DNA of 7,603 nucleotides from Paludibacter sp. (GTDB lineage Bacteria; Bacteroidota; Bacteroidia; Bacteroidales; Paludibacteraceae). This document shows, piece by piece, positions 1 through 5,998 of the stretch. A program made the translations under genes and the position numbers. Under the pieces are notes generated by a model, which was not told the DNA's origin, searched no databases, and saw only the letters and a program-made list of their open reading frames with translations. Location: NCBI GenBank assembly GCA_031284665.1, contig JAITXR010000182.1:1-7603 (forward strand). Reading direction: 5' to 3'. Every line of letters begins with the position of its first letter. Within the stretch, counting starts at the first letter, position 1.

Positions 1-26
1 CCATAAAACCAGCAATATACACAAAA

Positions 27-60
27 AAAATGTTGGGCTTTTCACAAAGCCCAACATTTT
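27..60. terminator. Strong hairpin, probable intrinsic (possibly bidirectional) terminator
   Basis: Bases 27-40 (AAAATGTTGGGCTT) pair perfectly with 47-60 (AAGCCCAACATTTT), a 14-bp stem with a 6-base loop (TTCACA). Read on the minus strand, the stem is followed by a run of eight T; on the plus strand only four T lie at the end of the stem. The likely job is to end a gene lying to the left of the window and to insulate the rhamnosidase. The hairpin is seen directly; the terminator role is inferred. Confidence 0.8.
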
Positions 61-289
61 ATAGGTATTAGTATTTTTTTTAAGGTATAAAAAAGATTGT
101 GTTGTTTAGTTAACGCTTGCAAAGAAACACTATAATTAATAGTCTCACAAGACTAAAAATATGTTTTACAACCAACTTTCACTCTATTTGCAACAATAAT
201 AGTTAAAAATTAACGAGTTTTAAAAAATACATCTATATTTATATGAAAAAGATGTATTTTTGTCAAACTAAACATCTATAATTTAACCT
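61..289 (+). other. Non-coding leader region upstream of the rhamnosidase gene
   Basis: This AT-rich stretch has no credible coding region; the longest plus-strand candidate I noted is a 12-codon ATG frame at 161-199. It holds a 6-bp perfect inverted repeat (TAGTCT at 140-145, AGACTA at 150-155), a longer inverted repeat at 223-261 and a 9-bp direct repeat. No complete Bacteroidota-type promoter with both boxes at correct spacing is visible. Regulation of the downstream gene presumably acts here, but no factor can be named. Confidence 0.5.
223..262 (+). promoter_or_regulatory. Candidate -7 box overlapped by an inverted repeat (possible operator)
   Basis: TATTTTTG at 255-262 fits the Bacteroidota -7 consensus TAnnTTTG and would start transcription about 20 bases before the ATG at 290. 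No TTG box is visible 19-21 bases upstream, so a factor-dependent promoter is possible. Bases 223-233 (AAAAATACATC) are the perfect reverse complement of 251-261 (GATGTATTTTT), with a 17-base loop, so the right arm covers the -7 box. ACATCTATA also occurs twice directly, at 229-237 and 272-280. The repeats are seen; the operator role is inferred. Confidence 0.35.
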
Positions 290-3200
290 ATGAAACATAC
301 AATTTTATTTCTCGTCGTTATAATTTTCTCAAATTTTAGAATTTCGTCTCAAAATCTCGAACAACTTTGGCAAAATCCGCCTGAGCAAGCGCATCCGTGG
401 GTGTTTTGGTACTGGATGCAGGGCGCAGTGAGCAAACAAGGAATTACTGCCGACCTCGAGGCTATGAAACAAATTGGCATCGATGGCGCATATCTGATGC
501 CTATAAAAGGAGTGCCGCAAACGCCGCTTATCGAAAATAGTGTTGAACAATTAACGCCACAATGGTGGGAAATGGTGAATTTTGCCATCGCCGAAGCCGC
601 GCGCCTTGATTTGAAACTCGGCTTTCATTTTTGCGATGGCTTTGCGCTCGCCGGCGGTCCTTGGATTACTCCCGAACTGTCGATGCAAAAAGTGGTTTGG
701 AGTGAATGCCGGATTGATGGTGGAAAATATGTTGAGTTGCAACTGCCTGAGCCTGAAAAAGTTGAAAATTATTATCGCGATATTGCCGTTTATGCTTTTC
801 CGACAATCGACAATCAGGAATATTCGTCGCAGATAATTACACCAAAAATAAGTACTTCAGTCCAAAATGCAAATGTGCAATTTTTGGCAGATGTCAACAG
901 TCGGCAAAGTTTCAGCAGCGTAGAGCCTTGCTGGATACAATACGAATTTGAAAAAAATTTTACATGCCGGAGCGTTCAAATTAAGCCGTCGGGGCGTAAT
1001 TATCAGTCGCAACGCCTCACAATCGAAGCGAGTAATGATGGCAAAAATTTCAAAAAAATTGCACAACTCGAATCGCCACGTCAAGGTTGGCAAAACGACG
1101 ACCAGCCTATGACTCACAGCATTACGCCTACTACAGCACGTTTTTTTCGCTTTGTATATAATCCGCAAGGCAGCGAGCCCGGGTCGGAAGATTTGGACGT
1201 GGCTAAATGGAAACAATCGCTAAAAATCAATTATATTTATCTTTCGTCGGATGTCAAAATTCATCAATTTGAAGGCAAAAACGCATCTGTTTGGCGCGTA
1301 AGTCCGCAGACAAGCAATGAGCAAATTTCTAAAAATCTTTGTGTTAATAAATCTTCAATTATAAATATTACTAAATTTATTGATAAAAGCGGAAAACTGA
1401 CTTGGAAAGCGCCACGAGGCAAATGGACAATATTGCGAATAGGACATACTTCTACCGGACAAACAAATGCCACAGGTGGCGGCGGGAAGGGTTTGGAATG
1501 TGATAAATTTAATCCCGAAGCAATAAATTTACAATTCGAGAATTGGTTTGCTAAATTTTTTGAAAATTCGGATAAAGATGCTGCCCAAAAAGTCATAAAA
1601 ATGTTTCATCTTGACAGTTGGGAATGTGGCAGTCAGAATTGGTCGCCGGTTTTCAGAGCCGAATTTCTAAAACGCAGAGCGTACGATATTGTTGATTATC
1701 TGCCTGTTATGGCAGGTATTCCGATTGATAATATCGAGAAGTCGGAAAAAATTCTTTACGATGTGCGTCAAACCGTTTCGGAACTTGTGGTTGAAGTGTT
1801 TTACAAAACTCTTGCTCAAAAGGCGCACGACAAAGGCTGTTTGTTCAGTGCCGAAAGCATTGCGCCCACTTTTACAAGCGATGGATTGGCGCATTACAAA
1901 TATGCCGATTTGCCAATGGGCGAATTTTGGTTTCAAAGTCCTACGCACGATAAGCCCAACGATGTGTTTGATGCTGTTTCGGGTGCGCATATTTATGGTA
2001 AGAACATTGTTCAGGCTGAGGGTTTTACGCAATTACGCAGCGTTTTTACGGAGCATCCGGCAATGTTAAAAACTTTGCAAGACCGCAATTATGCCGCCGG
2101 TATCAATCGCCTTTCGTTTCACGTCAATGTGCTTAATCCTTGGCTCGACCGCAAGCCCGGAATGACGCTCGACGGTATTGGACTGTATTTTCAGCGCGAC
2201 CAAACTTGGTATTTTCAGGCAGCAGCGTGGATAGATTATAGCGTTCGCTGTCAGGCTTTGCTGCAATTCGGACAGCCTGTAACCGACATTGCGGTTTTTA
2301 CCGGCGACGAACTGCCGCGCCGCAGTATTTTGCCCGATAGACTTGTGAATTTTTTGCCCGGAATTTTTGGCGCAGCGAAAGTTGAAAGCGAAAAACGCCG
2401 TTTAGAAAATCTCGGAACTCCTTCGGCGCAAGTTACAGTGGGCGTTACCGCTTCGATTAACAACTATAAAGCCGAAAATTTTATAAATCCTTTGCGTGGC
2501 TATGCCTACGACTGCATAAATCCCGATGCGCTGCAAAATGCTACGGCTGTGAATAATTTTTTGAATTTGCAAAGCGGAGCAAAGTATAAAGCCTTGATTG
2601 TGCCGGGTAAACATCCAATGCAGCCAAACCCCGAAGCGATGCGAGACGAGAATAAGGCTAAACTTAACGAACTGAAAATCGGCGGAATAGCAATCATTAA
2701 CACTGCATTTCTTGACAGCGATTTTTCGGCACTTGGCATTGAACGCGATTTGCAGGTGAACGAGTCGGATAGTGAAGATTATGCTGCCGATATTGCATTT
2801 ATTCACCGAGCAGATGCAAATACTGATATTTATTTTATCTCAAACCAACAAGAAAACGACCGAATTTTGACTTTTTCGTTCCGAATTTCGGGTAAAATTC
2901 CCGAAATATGGAATCCCGTAAATGGCAAAAATTGGAAAGTACAAAATTGGAAAACAGAAAACGGACGTACAATTTTGACTTTGAATTTACACGCTGCCGA
3001 ATCGTTGTTTGTTGTATTCCGCGAAACGACAGATAAAAAATCGGAAAATAATGGAAATAATACGGAAAATTATCGACCAATACTGCAAATTTCAAATAAT
3101 TGGAAAGTGAAATTCAGCAACGATTTATCCACTGATTTTGATTCGTTATTGCTTTGGAACGACAATACGGATAAGCAAATAAAATATTTTTCGGGAACGG

Positions 3201-3547
3201 CAACTTATTCAAAAACATTTACAATCAATAACTTAGAACAAGGAAAATACCATATCGAATTTGACGAAATTTACAATCTTGCCACTGTAAAAATAAATGG
3301 CATCGAGTGTGGAACTTTGTGGACAAAACCATATATTTTAGAGATTTCGCAAGCATTACGCAATGGCGAAAATCACATAGAAATTCAGGTTACTAACACT
3401 TGGGCAAACCGACTAATGGGAAACGAAAATTTTGACGCCGAAACTCACGACTCACAAACTTGGACAAATGCACGTTATCGATTGGCTGAAAAAAATCTTG
3501 TTCCGGCAGGATTAAAAGGCAATATTCGAATTATGCGGGAACAATGA
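290..3547 (+). CDS. Secreted GH106-type alpha-L-rhamnosidase
   Basis: The product probably hydrolyses terminal alpha-L-rhamnose from plant or microbial polysaccharides, in the periplasm or at the cell surface. Its 1085 residues fit the usual GH106 length of about 1,100. Residues 1-20 form a signal peptide (Lys2, hydrophobic core 5-14, likely cleavage near ISS/QN) without a lipobox. The family's N-terminal signature follows at 37-74 (WVFWYWMQGAVSKQGI, then DLEAMKQIGIDGAYLMP). Residues about 205-320 resemble a discoidin/F5-8C beta-sandwich (IEASNDGKNFKKIAQ, FFRFVYNP). The catalytic barrel resumes from about 375, with acidic candidates E445 (DSWECG), E522, E545 (MGEFW) and E577 (QAEGFT); by context and spacing E445, E545 and E577 seem to match catalytic or calcium-binding residues of characterised GH106 enzymes, from memory. 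Residues about 935-1085 form a galactose-binding-like domain as in GH2 enzymes (FSGTATYSKTF, VKINGIECGTLWTKPY, NTWANRLMGNENF). The ATG starts right at the signal peptide in an AT-rich leader with no Shine-Dalgarno. It stands alone, without a susC/susD pair in view. Family call is firm; linkage specificity is unknown. Confidence 0.87.
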   Translation: MKHTILFLVVIIFSNFRISSQNLEQLWQNPPEQAHPWVFWYWMQGAVSKQGITADLEAMKQIGIDGAYLMPIKGVPQTPLIENSVEQLTPQWWEMVNFAIAEAARLDLKLGFHFCDGFALAGGPWITPELSMQKVVWSECRIDGGKYVELQLPEPEKVENYYRDIAVYAFPTIDNQEYSSQIITPKISTSVQNANVQFLADVNSRQSFSSVEPCWIQYEFEKNFTCRSVQIKPSGRNYQSQRLTIEASNDGKNFKKIAQLESPRQGWQNDDQPMTHSITPTTARFFRFVYNPQGSEPGSEDLDVAKWKQSLKINYIYLSSDVKIHQFEGKNASVWRVSPQTSNEQISKNLCVNKSSIINITKFIDKSGKLTWKAPRGKWTILRIGHTSTGQTNATGGGGKGLECDKFNPEAINLQFENWFAKFFENSDKDAAQKVIKMFHLDSWECGSQNWSPVFRAEFLKRRAYDIVDYLPVMAGIPIDNIEKSEKILYDVRQTVSELVVEVFYKTLAQKAHDKGCLFSAESIAPTFTSDGLAHYKYADLPMGEFWFQSPTHDKPNDVFDAVSGAHIYGKNIVQAEGFTQLRSVFTEHPAMLKTLQDRNYAAGINRLSFHVNVLNPWLDRKPGMTLDGIGLYFQRDQTWYFQAAAWIDYSVRCQALLQFGQPVTDIAVFTGDELPRRSILPDRLVNFLPGIFGAAKVESEKRRLENLGTPSAQVTVGVTASINNYKAENFINPLRGYAYDCINPDALQNATAVNNFLNLQSGAKYKALIVPGKHPMQPNPEAMRDENKAKLNELKIGGIAIINTAFLDSDFSALGIERDLQVNESDSEDYAADIAFIHRADANTDIYFISNQQENDRILTFSFRISGKIPEIWNPVNGKNWKVQNWKTENGRTILTLNLHAAESLFVVFRETTDKKSENNGNNTENYRPILQISNNWKVKFSNDLSTDFDSLLLWNDNTDKQIKYFSGTATYSKTFTINNLEQGKYHIEFDEIYNLATVKINGIECGTLWTKPYILEISQALRNGENHIEIQVTNTWANRLMGNENFDAETHDSQTWTNARYRLAEKNLVPAGLKGNIRIMREQ

Positions 3548-3556
3548 TTTGAATTG

Positions 3557-3584
3557 GTATAGACGCGGCATGCCACGTCTCTAC
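3557..3584. repeat. 28-bp near-perfect palindrome, probable dispersed palindromic repeat
   Basis: The sequence is symmetric about GCATGC, centred between 3570 and 3571. Twelve of the 14 base pairs match; the mismatches are 3560/3581 and 3566/3575. The right half contains ACGTCTCTAC. Elements of the form GTAGAGACG...CGTCTCTAC are, from general knowledge, scattered in many copies between genes of Bacteroidota. It is more GC-rich than the surrounding spacer and lies between two convergent genes, a common location for such elements. No T run follows on either strand, so it is not a standard intrinsic terminator. Confidence 0.7.
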
Positions 3585-3660
3585 GTCCAAAGCACAGTTG
3601 TAGCCCATCTGTCATCTTAACCTGAATTAGGTATAAGAATATTTTCTAAAAGATTAATAT

Positions 3661-4974
3661 TCATAAAACTTGCAATGCAGTTTTGTCGCTATTCCAGCCG
3701 GCAAGCGTTACTTGCTGAATAGTGTTGCGCAAAGCAGCGTTATATGGGCATTCACATCTGACGTAATTCTCTGAAAATCCGGTCATTGTCTCGCCCTTCT
3801 TTCGGCTTTCCCACAATACATTTACTGTTTTACCAATATTTTGTTGATAAAATTCTTCGGTTTTACGAGCCGACAAGTTATGCAATATTTCGCTACGCCT
3901 TTTTCGTTCTTCCACCGGCACTATTTCGGTGATTTCAAGCATTTTAGTTGATGCTCTTTCGGAATATGTAAAAATATGTAATTGCGTGATATTTAACGAA
4001 TTGATAAAATTATAAGAATCTTCAAAACAATCAATATTTTCGCCTCTCACGCCTGTAATCACATCCACGCCAATAAAAGCATTGGGCATAAGTGAACGGA
4101 TTGTTGCGATTTTTTGAGCAAAAAGTTCACGGCGGTATCTGCGTTTCATCAATTCGAGCACGCGGTCGCTTCCGGACTGCAACGGGATGTGAAAATGAGG
4201 CATAATATTTTTACTTTTTGCCACAAATTCAATAATTTCGTCGGTCAACAAGTTTGGCTCAATAGACGAAATTCGGTAGCGCACATTATTCCCAATATCC
4301 GATAATGCCTGCAAAAATTGGAAAAACGACTCGTTATGTTGCTTGCCAAAATCGCCAATATTTACTCCTGTTAACACAATTTCTTTTGCGCCTGCGTCAA
4401 TTGCGCGTTGCGCCTCCTGCAAAGTAGCGGCTACGCTTGCACTGCGACTTTTGCCGCGAGCAAAGGGGATTGTGCAGTAAGTGCAGTAATAATCGCAACC
4501 ATCTTGAATTTTAAGGAAATAGCGTGTACGGTCGTCAGCCGAGCATGAAGGTTTGAAAACATCGATACTGTTTATTTTTGATGTATGAATTTTTTCGGCA
4601 TTATTTGTAGATTTAATATTTTGCAGATATTCCAAAATATTAAATTTTTCGTTTGTGCCAAGTACTAAATCCACACCGTCGAGTTGAGCAATTTCGTCGG
4701 GTTTCAGTTGCGCATAACAGCCCACAACTATCACTACCGCTTGAGGATGTAATCGGTGCATCCGATTAATGGCTTGCCTGCTTTTATGGTCGGCAACATC
4801 GGTAACAGTGCAAGTATTTATTACACAGACATCTGCCTGCTCGCCGGCTACTGTGCGCGAAAAACCTGCGTCGCGCAATTGTTTGCCAATACTCGAAGTT
4901 TCGGCAAAATTTAGCTTACAGCCAAGCGTACAATAGGCAACTTTACGATTTTGAAAAACTGAGAAATCAAGCAT
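3661..4974 (-). CDS. mtaB: tRNA t6A37 methylthiotransferase MtaB (radical SAM)
   Basis: This cytoplasmic enzyme adds a methylthio group to C2 of N6-threonylcarbamoyladenosine at position 37 of tRNAs reading ANN codons (t6A to ms2t6A), which steadies codon-anticodon pairing. Its 437 residues match the family. The N-terminal methylthiotransferase domain (about 10-120) keeps three cluster cysteines: C19 (YCTLGCK), C55 (NTCTV) and C86 (VGCYAQ). The radical SAM domain (about 148-370) has C160, C164 and C167 in DGCDYYCTYC, followed by IPFARGKSRS. A C-terminal TRAM-like tRNA-binding domain covers about 375-437. The TLGCKLN start and IPFARGKSRS favour MtaB over MiaB or RimO. The start codon lies 15 bases after the stop of the START-like gene, so it is probably the last gene of the cdd operon. 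All six cluster cysteines are present and nothing looks broken. Confidence 0.93.
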   Translation of the reverse strand: MLDFSVFQNRKVAYCTLGCKLNFAETSSIGKQLRDAGFSRTVAGEQADVCVINTCTVTDVADHKSRQAINRMHRLHPQAVVIVVGCYAQLKPDEIAQLDGVDLVLGTNEKFNILEYLQNIKSTNNAEKIHTSKINSIDVFKPSCSADDRTRYFLKIQDGCDYYCTYCTIPFARGKSRSASVAATLQEAQRAIDAGAKEIVLTGVNIGDFGKQHNESFFQFLQALSDIGNNVRYRISSIEPNLLTDEIIEFVAKSKNIMPHFHIPLQSGSDRVLELMKRRYRRELFAQKIATIRSLMPNAFIGVDVITGVRGENIDCFEDSYNFINSLNITQLHIFTYSERASTKMLEITEIVPVEERKRRSEILHNLSARKTEEFYQQNIGKTVNVLWESRKKGETMTGFSENYVRCECPYNAALRNTIQQVTLAGWNSDKTALQVL

Positions 4975-4989
4975 ATAAACATTAAAATT

Positions 4990-5373
4990 TTATATTCCTA
5001 TTTTACGGCAAAGCGCGTCAATTTGTTGATTCCACAGCATTTTGAGGTCATCTATTTCGTTGGGATAGGCATAATCGGTAATCAACAAAATAACTTCTCC
5101 TGTGAGTTCGGCTGTTTGCAAGCGAATTTCAAAAATATAGTCGCTGTCTTTATCTTCGAGCCATTGAAATCGCATATAAACAAGCAATTTCTGTTTTTTC
5201 AAAATGGCTTTTTGCTCGTGGTCGCTCCAACGAAATGTATAAATATTATTTTCCACCGTTACATCGTCGGCAAACCATTCGGCAAGCCCGTGAGTAGTGC
5301 CGATACTGTTCCATAAATGACTGATTGAGGCTTTATTAAGATGATATTCTATTATTGTTTTTTCTTTATTCAT
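4990..5373 (-). CDS. START-like domain protein of unknown function
   Basis: This 127-residue protein has no signal peptide or membrane segment and should be cytoplasmic. It resembles the START-like/SRPBCC (AHSA1-related) proteins of about 125-130 residues that are common in Bacteroidota. The pattern fits that helix-grip fold: an early strand (KTIIEYHLN), a short helical part (ASISHLWNSIGTTHGLAEWF, residues 15-34), alternating strands through about 42-100, and a C-terminal helix about 105-125 (NEIDDLKMLWNQQIDALCR). Such folds make a hydrophobic pocket for small lipophilic ligands, but no ligand or reaction is known to me for this subgroup. It sits 27 bases after cdd and 15 before mtaB on the same strand, with no promoter in either gap, so it is almost certainly co-transcribed with them. 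The fold call is fairly safe; the function is open. Confidence 0.8.
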   Translation of the reverse strand: MNKEKTIIEYHLNKASISHLWNSIGTTHGLAEWFADDVTVENNIYTFRWSDHEQKAILKKQKLLVYMRFQWLEDKDSDYIFEIRLQTAELTGEVILLITDYAYPNEIDDLKMLWNQQIDALCRKIGI

Positions 5374-5400
5374 TAGTTTTAGTTTTTTTAGAAAAAAGGG

Positions 5401-5883
5401 TCAAAGTTGCAGGCTGCTCTGCTCAAAGCAAAGCGGAAGAAGAGATTTTGCGCTGTCGAGAATGAAAATATTTTCTGTTCCGTAAAGCAACAATTTTATA
5501 GCTTCGGCTTGTCGATTTTCGCTTTCGAGCAATACTTGACGGCAGCCACCGCAAGGAGTAATAGGCTCGGCAAGGAAGTTTCCGTTGGTAAATGCAGCAA
5601 TCGCAATGCATTTTATTTTGGCATTGGGGTATTGAGAGTTAGCATAGAAAACCGCCACTCGCTCGGCACATAAGCCCGATGGATAAGCAGAATTTTCCTG
5701 ATTGCCGGCGGCAAAAATCTCACCATTATCAAGCATTGCCGCCGCTCCGACTTTAAATTCAGAATAAGGTGCGTACGATTTTACAACTTGCTCTTTGGCT
5801 TTTTCGATTAGATTTTGCAAATCGGCTGAAAGTTCGTCGAACTGACATATAATATACTTATTTTCAATAGTTAAGGTTTTCAT
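5401..5883 (-). CDS. cdd: Cytidine deaminase
   Basis: This enzyme converts cytidine and deoxycytidine to uridine and deoxyuridine in pyrimidine salvage, in the cytoplasm. The 160 residues are slightly longer than the compact homotetrameric form (about 130-140) because of an N-terminal extension of roughly 20 residues, and much shorter than the dimeric E. coli type. The fold's early motif is YAPYSEFKVGAA (37-48). Zinc ligands are C72 in GLCAER and C111 and C114 in PCGGCRQ; E74 is the catalytic proton shuttle, and N61, E63, Y67 and P68 (NQENSAYPSG) line the nucleoside site. It is the first gene of a likely minus-strand operon with the START-like gene and mtaB, read from a promoter 32-62 bases upstream. 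The leader is A-rich (AAAAGAAATAATT before ATG) with no Shine-Dalgarno, as usual in Bacteroidota. All catalytic residues are intact. Confidence 0.93.
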   Translation of the reverse strand: MKTLTIENKYIICQFDELSADLQNLIEKAKEQVVKSYAPYSEFKVGAAAMLDNGEIFAAGNQENSAYPSGLCAERVAVFYANSQYPNAKIKCIAIAAFTNGNFLAEPITPCGGCRQVLLESENRQAEAIKLLLYGTENIFILDSAKSLLPLCFEQSSLQL

Positions 5884-5914
5884 AATTATTTCTTTTGTAT
5901 ATTTTGATTTTTTA

Positions 5915-5945
5915 CAAATGTAATAAAAAATAGTATTGAGTGCAA
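5915..5945 (-). promoter_or_regulatory. Bacteroidota-type promoter for the cdd operon
   Basis: On the minus strand, TTG (5943-5945, within ATTG) and TACATTTG (5915-5922) are separated by 20 bases. This is a good match to the Bacteroidota primary sigma pattern TTTG-N19-21-TAnnTTTG. Transcription would begin at about 5908, leaving a leader of about 25 bases before the cdd ATG. The -7 box lies inside a small inverted repeat, TTACA-AA-TGTAA (5912-5923), which could bind a dimeric regulator but may be chance in such AT-rich DNA. Confidence 0.6.
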
Positions 5946-5964
5946 TTTTTTCAGATTAATATTC

Positions 5965-5972
5965 TATTTTTG
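5965..5972 (+). promoter_or_regulatory. Candidate -7 box for the glucosaminidase gene
   Basis: TATTTTTG matches TAnnTTTG and would give a leader of about 20 bases before the ATG at 5999. The upstream box is poor: the nearest TTG (5936-5938) is 26 bases away, more than the usual 19-21. It lies in the 115-base divergent spacer shared with the cdd promoter. Confidence 0.4.
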
Positions 5973-5998
5973 CAATAATATAATTTTTTTCAGACTAA

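Noticed and set aside
1..22. Possible tail of an upstream gene (TAA at 4-6)
   Set aside because: Too few bases are visible to establish any reading frame.
183..190. TCTATTTG as a -7 box for the rhamnosidase gene
   Set aside because: It misses the second base of TAnnTTTG, has no TTG box at the right distance, and would leave a leader of about 90 bases; the box at 255-262 is better.
161..199. Twelve-codon frame starting at ATG 161 as a leader peptide
   Set aside because: No attenuator-type hairpin with a T run follows it and its residues show no regulatory amino-acid run; most likely chance.
857..1216. Minus-strand 119-codon frame inside the rhamnosidase gene
   Set aside because: Antisense shadow over the discoidin-like domain; no start context or recognisable motif.
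1667..2069. Overlapping open frames of about 120 codons on both strands inside the rhamnosidase gene
   Set aside because: Both lie across the catalytic region of GH106, in other frames, with compositions unlike real proteins and no family features.
2402..2806. Minus-strand open frame of 134 codons inside the rhamnosidase gene
   Set aside because: It is fully antisense to a well-supported GH106 gene, has no recognisable domain and looks like a shadow frame.
3637..3662. AT-only-type inverted repeat (GAATATT / AATATTC) after the mtaB stop, as a terminator
   Set aside because: Only 7 weak pairs with a 12-base loop, overlapping the stop codon, and no T run after it on the minus strand; too weak to call.
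5023..5316. Plus-strand 97-codon frame across the START-like gene
   Set aside because: It is antisense to a gene with a recognisable fold and operon context, and has no family resemblance.
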